Shown piece after piece: positions 1 to 7,253 of a stretch of DNA of 23,824 bases. The DNA is taken from positions 1 to 23,824 of the forward strand of contig DAOUDG010000078.1 of assembly GCA_034431435.1 (NCBI GenBank), written 5' to 3'. The position numbers and the translations under genes were made by a program. Numbering within the stretch: position 1 is the first letter of the stretch; every line of letters starts with the position of its first letter. A model generated the notes under the pieces. That model saw only the letters and a program-made list of their open reading frames with translations, ran no database searches and was not told the DNA's origin. The DNA is from JAHCIE01 sp034431435. Lineage in GTDB: Bacteria > Chloroflexota > Anaerolineae > Epilineales > JAHCIE01.

Positions 1-1
1 C

Positions 2-325
2 GCCCCCCCGACCCGCGTGCCGCCAACGCCCACCGCCGCCCCGACGCCAACGCCCACCGCCGAGCCCGCCCCCGTGGCCGCCGACCTGTCGCAGACGTGC
101 CACGGCGAGGGGCCGAGCCAGGGCATCCGATTCGTAGACCGCCAGGGCGTGAATCTGCGCCGCACGCCGCAGTTCGGTAATGACAATATCGAGCGCGTCT
201 TGACCCTCAACAGCGAGCTGTGCGTGTATGGTGAGGAGCCGGCCCAGAACGATACGTGGCTCAAAGTCACCGTGCCGCAGATCGAGGGCTACCGGTACAT
301 TCTCAAGAGCCTGACGAGGCAGTAG
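2..325 (+). CDS. SH3-like domain protein, C-terminal part (5' end outside window)
   Basis: The reading frame is open to the left edge, so the true start is not in the window. The visible 107 residues begin with a low-complexity Pro/Thr/Ala stretch, typical of an extracytoplasmic linker. A compact domain of about 65 residues follows, with the pattern GVNLRRTPQ, a central valine/leucine strand, and WLKVTV near the end. This resembles bacterial SH3 (SH3b) domains, which usually bind cell-wall peptides or serve as surface modules. Two cysteines (in QTCHG and ELCVYG) could form a disulfide, consistent with export. The gene stops with TAG at 323-325, only 15 bp before the -35 box of mutS, and no terminator is visible. 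The identity of the full protein cannot be judged from this fragment. The domain call is by pattern only. Confidence 0.6.
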   Translation, partial: APPTRVPPTPTAAPTPTPTAEPAPVAADLSQTCHGEGPSQGIRFVDRQGVNLRRTPQFGNDNIERVLTLNSELCVYGEEPAQNDTWLKVTVPQIEGYRYILKSLTRQ

Positions 326-340
326 GGCCGACCGCCGGGC

Positions 341-369
341 TTGACGCCCTTTCCGCCCTGGGTTACAAT
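341..369 (+). promoter_or_regulatory. Sigma-70-type promoter of mutS
   Basis: TTGACG (341-346) and TACAAT (364-369) are separated by exactly 17 bp. The predicted transcription start is near 376, giving a leader of roughly 38 nt before the mutS ATG at 414. The match is 5/6 at each box with ideal spacing, in an otherwise GC-rich background. Confidence 0.75.
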
Positions 370-413
370 CCGTTTGTTGCATCGAACGTCTGTTCGCTTG
401 TGGTACGCCAGCG

Positions 414-3275
414 ATGAGCCAGAACCCCATCCCCAAGACAACCTGGGAGACGGCTGAGGCCAGCGCGCCCATGGCGCGTCAGTTCCTCCAAATCAAGCGT
501 CAGTTCCCCGACGCCATCGTCTTCTTTCGCCTGGGCGACTTCTACGAGACCTTCAACGACGACGCCGAGATCGCCGCGCGCGTCCTCAATATTACGTTCA
601 CCAGCCGCAAGATGCAGGGGGATACCCGCTGGCCGATGGCGGGCGTCCCGCATCACGCTGTCGCCCACTATCTGGCCCGCATGGTCCGCGCAGGCTACAA
701 GTGCGCCATCGTCGACCAGATGGAGGAGCCGAGCGGCAAGCTGGTCGAGCGCGCCGTCACACGCGTCCTCACGCCTGGCACCATCGTCGAGCCGAACATG
801 CTCGACGCGCGTCGCAACAATTACCTGGCCGCCGTGCTCGTGGAAGGGGAACGGGTGGGGCTGGCCTACTGCGACGTGACCACAGGGGAGTTCGCCGCCA
901 CGGAGCTGCACGGGGCGGATGCCCTGACGCAACTGCGCCAGGAACTGGACCGCCTGCAACCGGCCGAGGTTCTGGTGGGTGACCGGATGGCGGGCCGCCG
1001 CCCGACCCGTGTCCAGAAGGGTGGGGAAGCGACCCTCACGCCCGAACTGGCGAGCCTGCCCTTTCCGCTGTCGCCCTACCCGGCCTGGCGCTTCGACTTC
1101 GAGACGGCGCGGCAGGCGGTCATGGACCACTTCAGCGTCGGCTCCCTGGATGGCTTCGGCCTGGGCAGCCTGCCCCTGGCGGTGCGCGCCGCCGGGGCGA
1201 CGCTGGCCTACGTGCGGGAGACTCAGTTGGGGGCAGCCGACCAATTGGTCAACCTTACCACGTACTCGACGGCACAGTACATGGCGCTCGACGCGCCGAC
1301 GCGCCGCAACCTGGAGTTGACCCAGGGGACGCGCAGCGGCAGCATCGAAGGCTCACTGCTGGGTGTCATCGACCGCACCGCCACACCCATGGGTGGCCGC
1401 CTCCTGCGCGCCTGGCTGGCCCAGCCGCTGCTCGCCGCCGATGCCATCAACGCGCGCCTCGATGCTGTCGCCGCTTTCCACGACGACAACCTGACGCGCG
1501 GCTCGGTCATCGAGCGCCTAAAGGGTCTCAACGATCTGGAGCGCCTGACGAATCGCATCATCCAGCGCATCGCCACGCCCCGCGACCTGCTGGCCGTCAA
1601 GAAGACCCTCGACGCCGTGCCTGGCCTGTTGGCTCTGCTGCGCGGCGACGCGCCACCCGACGACCCCGCGCCCATCCTGGACGAGCCGGCGGCGTTACCC
1701 GTCGCGCCACCACCCCTGGCCGAGAGCGCGGAGGATATCTGGGAGAGCCTCCAGCGCGGCGCGAGTAGCCCGCCGCCCGCACCGACTGGAGCGCCCGTCC
1801 CGTCCCGTCCTCGCATCGCGGAGAGCAACGGCCAGGGGACGCACCCAACCGCCACCGGCCGGGACCTGACGGGCTTGCTACCAACCACCCTGGACGACGG
1901 CGCAGATATCACCGCACTCATCGGGCGCGCCATCGCGACCGAGCCGCCCGCCACCCTGGGCACGGCGGGGATTATTGCCCCTGGCTACTCGGCCGAGTTG
2001 GATGGCATCCAGAGCGCGGTCAGGCACGCCAAAGAGTGGGTGGCGAGCCTGGAGGCCCGCGAGCGCGAGCGGACAGGCATCCGCAGTCTCAAGGTGGGTT
2101 TCAATAAGGTTTTTGGGTACTACCTGGAGATTACGAGGGCCAACGAGGCCGCTGTGCCCGCTGACTACATCCGCAAGCAGACGCTGGTCAATGCCGAGCG
2201 TTACATCACGCCGGAGTTGAAAGAGTACGAGTCGCTCATCCTCAATGCCGAGGAGCGCACCATCGAGCTAGAGACGCGCCTGTTCCGCGAGTTGTGTGAG
2301 CAGATTGGCGCCCACGCCGCGCGACTGCTGGGCACAGCCCGCGCCGTCGCCTATCTCGACGTGGTGACGGGGCTGGCCGACGTGGCGCGCCGCTACAACT
2401 ACGTGCGGCCAGCCTTCGTCGCTGACGAGGCGCTGGAGATTCGCGGCGGACGCCACCCCGTCGTCGAGCGCAGCCTGGATGCGGGCGGCTTCGTCGCCAA
2501 TGACCTGCGCCTGGATGAGGGGGAAATCATCATCCTGACTGGCCCTAACATGGCGGGCAAGTCCGTTTATCTCAAGCAGGCGGCCCTCATCGTGCTCCTG
2601 GCGCAGATTGGCTCCTTTGTGCCTGCCGACGGCGCACGCCTGTCCCTGGTCGATCGCATCTTCACCCGCATTGGCGCGCACGATGAGATCGCCCAGCACC
2701 AGAGCACGTTCATGGTCGAGATGGTCGAGACGGCCAACATCCTGCGCCATGCCACGCCGCGTAGCCTGGTCATCCTGGACGAGGTAGGGCGGGGGACGAG
2801 CACCTACGACGGCCTATCCATCGCCTGGGCCGTCGTCGAGTATTTGCACAACAACCCGGACATGCGCGCCCGCACCCTGTTCGCCACCCACTACCACGAG
2901 TTGACCGAACTGGCCGAGCGCCTGCCGCACGTCCGCAACTACAATGTCGCGGTGGCCGAAGAGGGCGACAACGTGGTGTTCCTGCATCGCATCATGCCGG
3001 GCGGAGCAGACCGTTCCTACGGCATCCACGTCGCCCAGTTGGCCGGGCTGCCGCGCGCGGTCATCCACCGCGCCGCCGAGATTCTGGCCGACCTGGAGCG
3101 GGACGCCCACGCGCCCGGCGCGCCACACCCCGGCGAGGACCAGCCGCGCCAGCTGGCCATCTTCGCCACGGAGCACCCCGTCGTGGCTGCCTTGCGCGAG
3201 ACAGATGTCAACCAGTTGACACCACTGGACGCTATCAACCTGCTGTACCAGCTTCAGAAGCAGGCACATGGCTGA
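414..3275 (+). CDS. mutS: DNA mismatch repair protein MutS
   Basis: MutS recognises mismatches and small loops as a dimer and starts mismatch repair through its ABC-type ATPase. The N-terminal mismatch-binding domain carries FFRLGDFYETF near residues 38-48, with the Phe-x-Glu wedge in DFYE. The ATPase holds Walker A GPNMAGKS at 710-717, Walker B LVILDE at 785-790 followed by GRGTSTYDG, and the FATHYHEL histidine motif. At 953 aa it is about 100 residues longer than E. coli MutS (853). The excess is mainly a Pro/Ala/Ser-rich insert at about residues 411-490 in the lever/core region. The C-terminal tail after the ATPase has the usual linker plus a short helix-turn-helix-like end (LTPLDAINLLYQLQ). 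The ATG at 414 lies 3' of a strong promoter. No strong ribosome-binding site is visible. The 3' end overlaps the convergent downstream gene by 41 bp. No mutL is in the window. Confidence 0.97.
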   Translation: MSQNPIPKTTWETAEASAPMARQFLQIKRQFPDAIVFFRLGDFYETFNDDAEIAARVLNITFTSRKMQGDTRWPMAGVPHHAVAHYLARMVRAGYKCAIVDQMEEPSGKLVERAVTRVLTPGTIVEPNMLDARRNNYLAAVLVEGERVGLAYCDVTTGEFAATELHGADALTQLRQELDRLQPAEVLVGDRMAGRRPTRVQKGGEATLTPELASLPFPLSPYPAWRFDFETARQAVMDHFSVGSLDGFGLGSLPLAVRAAGATLAYVRETQLGAADQLVNLTTYSTAQYMALDAPTRRNLELTQGTRSGSIEGSLLGVIDRTATPMGGRLLRAWLAQPLLAADAINARLDAVAAFHDDNLTRGSVIERLKGLNDLERLTNRIIQRIATPRDLLAVKKTLDAVPGLLALLRGDAPPDDPAPILDEPAALPVAPPPLAESAEDIWESLQRGASSPPPAPTGAPVPSRPRIAESNGQGTHPTATGRDLTGLLPTTLDDGADITALIGRAIATEPPATLGTAGIIAPGYSAELDGIQSAVRHAKEWVASLEARERERTGIRSLKVGFNKVFGYYLEITRANEAAVPADYIRKQTLVNAERYITPELKEYESLILNAEERTIELETRLFRELCEQIGAHAARLLGTARAVAYLDVVTGLADVARRYNYVRPAFVADEALEIRGGRHPVVERSLDAGGFVANDLRLDEGEIIILTGPNMAGKSVYLKQAALIVLLAQIGSFVPADGARLSLVDRIFTRIGAHDEIAQHQSTFMVEMVETANILRHATPRSLVILDEVGRGTSTYDGLSIAWAVVEYLHNNPDMRARTLFATHYHELTELAERLPHVRNYNVAVAEEGDNVVFLHRIMPGGADRSYGIHVAQLAGLPRAVIHRAAEILADLERDAHAPGAPHPGEDQPRQLAIFATEHPVVAALRETDVNQLTPLDAINLLYQLQKQAHG

Positions 3276-4209
3276 TAGTCTGGGCGATCCGCTCGATCAG
3301 CTGGCCGAACAGGCGAAGCTCGTGCGCCCCGAAAAACGTCTCCCCGCGCCGCCCCAGCACGGCCAGTGTCAGGCGGCCACCCCGCCTGGGCACGGCGGCC
3401 GCCAACACGACCCATGCTTCGCCGCCATCGTCGTGGGCGTCGAGCATCAACTGGCGTGGGCGACTCTCCTGCGCCAGCCGTAGCGCCAGCCGCTCAATGG
3501 GCGCGCCATCCACCCGCCGCACCAGGTCCTCAGCGCCGACGGAGTAGAGCCGGGCGACGGATCGGCCAGCCACGTCCGCGTCATACACGATACCGCCGTC
3601 GGCGCGCAGCGCGGATGCGATGGCGTGGGTCAGGCGCTGGACAATGCGGTCGAAGGCTGGTTCCACCAGGATGATGGCGGTCATCGCGTCCAGCGCCTCG
3701 GCGCGTCGCCGCATGGCGCGCTCATGTCGGAGGGCGGCCTGGGCTTCGCGCGCGCGATGGGCAAGGTTGGCGTAGCGCTCGGCCAGCCGTAGCAGCAGGG
3801 CTAAGCGTAGCTTCGTCTCGACGTGCGTCGCGTCGCGCCACAGGACATCGTCGGCGCCGGCTCCAACCAGGCGCACGGCTTCGGCGGTGGTGGCCTCGTC
3901 AGCAACCAGCCCGATGGGCGTGAAGCGGTCCTCGGCCGTTGCCCGCCACGCCAGCAGCCGACGGCAGGCTTCCTCGCCCCCCGACGCGATGGTCAGGTCG
4001 ATGAGCGCCAGGTCAGGCCGCCATTCCTGGGCCATCTGGAGGGCTTCATCGGTTGAGTCGGTCCAGAGCACGCGCTCGGCGATAGATTCGAGGAGGCCGC
4101 CGAAGGCGGCCGTCGCCTGGGCGAGGGGAGCAACCACGAGGAAGGTGGCGGGGAGCCGCTCAGGAAAGGTCACGGAGCATTCCGGGGCATCAGTCGCGCC
4201 GGCGATCAC
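3235..4209 (-). CDS. Degenerate response-regulator receiver + GAF domain protein
   Basis: The N-terminal 120 or so residues have the alternating strand/helix layout of a receiver domain, including a central DLALIDLT with Asp71 where the phospho-acceptor would lie and GADDVL near the end. Two hallmarks are missing. The acidic pair after the first strand is replaced by Ala-Pro (FLVVAPLAQ), and the conserved lysine of the KP motif is an arginine (VLWRDA). The domain may therefore not be phosphorylated. A helical, Arg/Ala-rich linker (about 135-170) leads to a GAF-like domain (about 170-310) with no visible output enzyme or DNA-binding domain. It probably senses or interacts with a partner, but the function is unknown. 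The start is GTG, overlapping smpB by 20 bp. A second GTG 12 codons further in is an alternative, and neither has a clear Shine-Dalgarno. The gene lies third in a run with ctpA and smpB, and its 3' end overlaps mutS in antisense. Confidence 0.75.
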   Translation of the reverse strand: MIAGATDAPECSVTFPERLPATFLVVAPLAQATAAFGGLLESIAERVLWTDSTDEALQMAQEWRPDLALIDLTIASGGEEACRRLLAWRATAEDRFTPIGLVADEATTAEAVRLVGAGADDVLWRDATHVETKLRLALLLRLAERYANLAHRAREAQAALRHERAMRRRAEALDAMTAIILVEPAFDRIVQRLTHAIASALRADGGIVYDADVAGRSVARLYSVGAEDLVRRVDGAPIERLALRLAQESRPRQLMLDAHDDGGEAWVVLAAAVPRRGGRLTLAVLGRRGETFFGAHELRLFGQLIERIAQTISHVPASEAGTAG

Positions 4210-4672
4210 GGAGCGCTCGCTCGACCTCTCGTTTCGAGTCGCGCTCGGCGATGGCGTCCCTCTTGTCGTAGGATTTCTTGCCGCGAGCCAGGGCCAACTC
4301 GATCTTGGCCCGATTGTTCTTGAGGTAGACGCGCAGGGGAATCAGCGCCAGCCCCTTCTCGGTGACGGCGCCCGCCAGGCGGTTGATCTCCTTGCGGTGC
4401 AGCAGCAGCTTGCGGGGACGCATGGGATCGTGGCTGACGTAGCCGGCCTGGTCGTAGGGGGCAATGTGGACGTTGAATAGCCACATCTCGCCACCCTTCA
4501 CCTGGGCGTAGCTGTCGCGCAGGTTTACCCGCCCCGCTCGGATGGACTTGATCTCCGTGCCCGTCAAGGCCACACCCGCTTCGCAGGTCTCCTCGATGGT
4601 GTAGTCGTGGCGCGCCTTGCGGTTCTCGGCCAGGGTCCGATTCGCGCGGTTCGCCCCATCATGATTTGACAT
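4190..4672 (-). CDS. smpB: SsrA-binding protein SmpB
   Basis: SmpB binds tmRNA and brings it to stalled ribosomes for trans-translation. The 160-residue protein shows family features from end to end: TLAENRKARHDYTIEETCEAGVALTGTEIKSIR near the start, NLRDSYA, then the ..HIAPYDQAGYVSHDPMRPRKLLLH block, ALIPLRVYLKNNRAKIELALARGKKSYDKR, and a basic tail ending in RDRRRD. This tail normally becomes ordered in the decoding centre. It starts 15 bp downstream of the ctpA stop and overlaps the next gene, so the three are probably co-transcribed. The tmRNA gene (ssrA), often close to smpB, is not visible in this window. Confidence 0.96.
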   Translation of the reverse strand: MSNHDGANRANRTLAENRKARHDYTIEETCEAGVALTGTEIKSIRAGRVNLRDSYAQVKGGEMWLFNVHIAPYDQAGYVSHDPMRPRKLLLHRKEINRLAGAVTEKGLALIPLRVYLKNNRAKIELALARGKKSYDKRDAIAERDSKREVERALRDRRRD

Positions 4673-4687
4673 AACTAATAGCCTGCC

Positions 4688-5920
4688 CTATCGTCCTGCT
4701 ACCAGGAGTTCCACCGCGCGCTGGAGCTGGCGATCGCCACTGGTGCCCGCCTCGCCTTCCTGCTCCACGACTATATCCGGTTCGAGGCCGGCCTTCGAGA
4801 TGTCGTGGCGCTCCGGCGTCAGCCAGTGGGCCACGGTGACGTGCAGGGTGGATTGGTCGGACAGTTGGTGGACGTTCTGGACAGAGCCTTTGCCGAAAGT
4901 CTTGGTTCCGATAAGTTTGCCACGCTGGCGGTCGTGAATCGCGCCCGCGACGATCTCAGAGGCGCTGGCGCTACCCGCATTGACAAGCACGACCACCGGG
5001 ATATCAAGACCAACCCCGTCGCCCCTGGCGCGGAAGGCCTCTTCCCGCCCGTCGCTGTGCCGCTCGTACACAATCACGCCATCGCCAATGAACTGGCTGG
5101 CGATATCAATCGCGGCGGTCAGATAGCCGCCTGGATTGTTGCGCACATCGAGGATGATGGCCTGCGCGCCTTTGGCCCGCAAGTCCTGAATGGCGCGCTG
5201 CACCTCGCCCGCCGAGCGCTCGCCAAAGAGCTTGAGCCGAAGGTAGCCGACGGTCGGCGCGCCCACGTCCTCGAGGGTCCGCGCAGTGACGGTTGGCATG
5301 CTGATGGGCGCGCGCTTGAGGGTTACCTCGAAGGGCGTGCCGCCGTCGCGCTGAATGGTCAACGTGACGGATGTCCCCTTCGGCCCACGCAGGAATACCA
5401 CAGCGTCGGCGCTACTGACGCCAACCAGCTCGCGGCCATCGACTTTGAGAATCACGTCGTTGGGCTGAAGGCCCGCTTGCTCGGCCGGGGATCCCGGCAC
5501 GGGACTGACGATAACAAGACGACCGTCCTTGTCGTTCTGCACCGTCGCGCCGATGCCCTCGAACTGGCCCGCCAGGTCGCTACGCTCGAGCGAGGCGGCG
5601 CGAGGTTCCAGGAAGGTCGTGTTGGGGTCGTTGAGAGCGCCCAGCGCGCCACGCAGCGCACCGTAGGTGATCGCCTGGTCGCCGGGAACCTGGCCGTAGA
5701 ACTCGCGCTGCACGATACCCCAGGCCTCCCAGAAGACCTTGAAGCTGTCGGGCGAGCGCGTCGCGCTCAGCGGCCCCAGGTCTACGCCCAGGCCCGCCAG
5801 GGCCGTCGCACGGTCAGGGGCGGCGAGCATGCTATTTGTCATAAAACCGGCGGCAAACGACAGGCCGACGACAAGAATGAGTCCGGCGGCGAGCAGGGAA
5901 ACCTTGAGCGAATCCCGCAT
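4688..5920 (-). CDS. ctpA: Carboxy-terminal processing protease, S41 family (CtpA-like)
   Basis: This is a serine protease of the CtpA/Prc family, anchored at the outer face of the membrane, that trims or degrades exported proteins from the C terminus. From the chosen start the protein has 410 residues: an N-terminal membrane anchor (about 4-28, LKVSLLAAGLILVVGLSFAAG), a PDZ domain at about 120-205 with GIGATV and GSPAEQAGLQPNDVIL, and the tail-specific protease core. The Ser-Lys dyad is likely Ser319 in GSASASE and Lys344 in TFGKGSVQ, 25 residues apart as in characterised members. LDVRNNPGGYL is also conserved. The frame stays open 48 codons further upstream (to 6064). I prefer the ATG at 5918-5920 because GGAG lies 9 nt before it, the membrane anchor follows directly, and a promoter lies in the upstream stretch. 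It heads the ctpA-smpB-receiver run. Confidence 0.93.
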   Translation of the reverse strand: MRDSLKVSLLAAGLILVVGLSFAAGFMTNSMLAAPDRATALAGLGVDLGPLSATRSPDSFKVFWEAWGIVQREFYGQVPGDQAITYGALRGALGALNDPNTTFLEPRAASLERSDLAGQFEGIGATVQNDKDGRLVIVSPVPGSPAEQAGLQPNDVILKVDGRELVGVSSADAVVFLRGPKGTSVTLTIQRDGGTPFEVTLKRAPISMPTVTARTLEDVGAPTVGYLRLKLFGERSAGEVQRAIQDLRAKGAQAIILDVRNNPGGYLTAAIDIASQFIGDGVIVYERHSDGREEAFRARGDGVGLDIPVVVLVNAGSASASEIVAGAIHDRQRGKLIGTKTFGKGSVQNVHQLSDQSTLHVTVAHWLTPERHDISKAGLEPDIVVEQEGEAGTSGDRQLQRAVELLVAGR

Positions 5921-5974
5921 GAAGAGCGTCTCCAATCGCGGCGGAGGGCGCCGCGAACCCTGGGGATACAGGGT

Positions 5975-6003
5975 ATTGTAGCACGCGGCGGGCCGAACGG
6001 CAA
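5975..6003 (-). promoter_or_regulatory. Sigma-70-type promoter of ctpA-smpB
   Basis: On the minus strand TTGCCG (5998-6003) and TACAAT (5975-5980) are 17 bp apart. The predicted transcription start near 5968 gives a leader of about 48 nt to the ATG at 5920. This supports the shorter ctpA start. It is divergent from the recombinase promoter about 45 bp away. Confidence 0.65.
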
Positions 6004-6047
6004 GCCGCCGCGACCTGGACATAACAGGCCAACTGGCCGCATCCCCC

Positions 6048-6076
6048 TTGACGGAGCGTCGCATTTGTTATAAAAT
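6048..6076 (+). promoter_or_regulatory. Sigma-70-type promoter of the tyrosine recombinase
   Basis: TTGACG (6048-6053) and TAAAAT (6071-6076) are 17 bp apart. The -10 box and most of the spacer lie inside the perfect palindrome at 6056-6083. Any protein bound there would block this promoter, so self-repression by the recombinase is conceivable. Confidence 0.6.
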
Positions 6077-6083
6077 GCGACGC
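6056..6083. repeat. Perfect 11-6-11 bp palindrome; candidate Xer recombination (dif-like) site
   Basis: The left arm GCGTCGCATTT (6056-6066) and right arm AAATGCGACGC (6073-6083) are perfect inverted repeats around the 6-bp centre GTTATA (6067-6072). The arm and spacer lengths equal those of bacterial dif sites (two 11-bp arms, 6-bp centre). The outer GC-rich/inner AT-rich arm composition and the TATA end of the centre also recall dif. It lies 39 bp upstream of a Xer-type recombinase gene. An operator for the overlapping promoter is the main alternative. A transcription terminator is unlikely because neither side has a T-tract and both flanking genes point away. Confidence 0.5.
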
Positions 6084-6122
6084 AAGGTGTAGCCGCACAG
6101 AACCGCCGCCAGGAGCCAGACC

Positions 6123-7082
6123 ATGCCCCCTGCCCTATCCCTCAACGACGCCATCGACGAGTATCTCAACGACCTCAAGGTGCTCAAGTCACCGCACACC
6201 TGGGGCGTCGCACACATCGCGCTCACGCGCTTCCTCGACTACGTAGCGCGCCGCCAGCCTGAAGCTCTGGGCGACATCGAGGCCCTCTCCCCGCGCACCG
6301 TGCGCCTGTTTTCGGGCCACCTGGTCGATCACGGCTTGCAGAAGGCGTCGGTCGCCACGTACCTGGTGCCGGTACGCTGCCTGCTCAAGTATGTCCTCAA
6401 GACAAACCCCGGCCTCGACATCCCACCCCCTGACATCATCGAACTGCCGGAGCTGGCCGACCGCGTCCCCATCCCCGACGAGCGCCTGCCCGACATGTTG
6501 CGCCTGGCGACGGAGGACGCCGAGGACGCCACCACCTGGCGGCTGACGCGAATGCGCGACCGCGCCATGCTAGAGACCCTGTATGCGACGGGCATCCGCG
6601 TCAGCGAGTTAGTCGGCCTGGACCGCCGCGACGTGAACTTCGAGCTGGGCGTGGCGCGGGTGTTCGGCAAGGGCCAGAAGGAGCGCCCCGTGGTCCTCAG
6701 CCCCGGCGCGATCCTGGCCCTCCGCGAGTACCTGGCCGCCCGCGACGACGCCGTGGACGCCCTGTTCGTCGCCCACGACAACGCCGCCCACAGCCGCGAC
6801 CACGAGCCGCAGCGCCTCACGCCGCGCACCGTCCAGCGCCGCATCCAGCGCCTGGCGACGGAGCTGGGCATCAAGGCCACGCCCCACTCCTTCCGCCACC
6901 TGGTCGCCACGGTCATGATCGAGAACGGCGCGGACGTGCGTACGGTGCAGGAGCTGCTCGGCCACGCCGCCCTGCAAACCACGCAGCGCTACACCCACGT
7001 CCGCCCCACCCGCCTCATCGACGAAGTCCGCCGCCACCACCCCGGCCACACGCCCCCTGCCCCATCGTCCGACGAGGCATAG
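6123..7082 (+). CDS. Tyrosine recombinase, XerC/XerD type
   Basis: A site-specific recombinase of 319 aa, close to the usual Xer length. An N-terminal SAM-like core-binding domain (about 6-95) is followed by the catalytic domain. All six catalytic residues can be placed with the same spacing as E. coli XerD: Arg159 (ATGIRVSEL), Lys183 (FGKGQKER), His255 and Arg258 (HSFRH), His281 (LLGH) and nucleophile Tyr290 (QRYTHV). AGGAG sits 7 nt before the ATG. Base composition matches the host genes on its left rather than the AT-richer patch on its right, so it looks like a resident gene and not a phage integrase. The adjacent 28-bp palindrome may be its target. XerC, XerD and single-recombinase families cannot be told apart from the sequence alone. 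It could also be an integron-like or plasmid-type relative. Confidence 0.9.
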   Translation: MPPALSLNDAIDEYLNDLKVLKSPHTWGVAHIALTRFLDYVARRQPEALGDIEALSPRTVRLFSGHLVDHGLQKASVATYLVPVRCLLKYVLKTNPGLDIPPPDIIELPELADRVPIPDERLPDMLRLATEDAEDATTWRLTRMRDRAMLETLYATGIRVSELVGLDRRDVNFELGVARVFGKGQKERPVVLSPGAILALREYLAARDDAVDALFVAHDNAAHSRDHEPQRLTPRTVQRRIQRLATELGIKATPHSFRHLVATVMIENGADVRTVQELLGHAALQTTQRYTHVRPTRLIDEVRRHHPGHTPPAPSSDEA

Positions 7083-7148
7083 GGGCTTACGGTGCAGGGA
7101 GGGCACGCGAAGGTGCGACGGGTTGAGCTTACGATATCACCGTTTTGC

Positions 7149-7177
7149 TTGACCATGAGCTATACATGCCGTAGCAT
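7149..7177 (+). promoter_or_regulatory. Possible promoter of the restriction-modification pair
   Basis: TTGACC (7149-7154) and TAGCAT (7172-7177) are 17 bp apart, with a moderate -10 match. The 171-bp space 7083-7253 is clearly AT-richer than the recombinase gene. It also holds a short repeated element: GAGCTTACRAT at 7125-7135 and 7245-7255, with an inverted TAAGCTC at 7227-7233. The second copy runs into the methyltransferase start codon, so it could be a control site. Nothing else was recognised there. Confidence 0.4.
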
Positions 7178-7253
7178 AACGAATGGAAATCGCGTTAGGA
7201 CGACATTGAATGGCCGTGTGAGTCAATAAGCTCAAGGCTATGGAGAGCTTACA

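Noticed and set aside
363..1244. 293-codon minus-strand frame opposite mutS
   Set aside because: It overlaps the MutS N-terminal domain and promoter, and its translation shows only low-complexity residues.
5921..6064. 48-codon upstream extension of ctpA
   Set aside because: It would cover the ctpA promoter, and the membrane anchor starts directly after the ATG at 5920, which has its own GGAG.
4805..6073. Long plus-strand open frame (422 codons) opposite ctpA
   Set aside because: It mirrors the ctpA reading frame in GC-rich DNA, has no recognisable domain, and crosses both divergent promoters.
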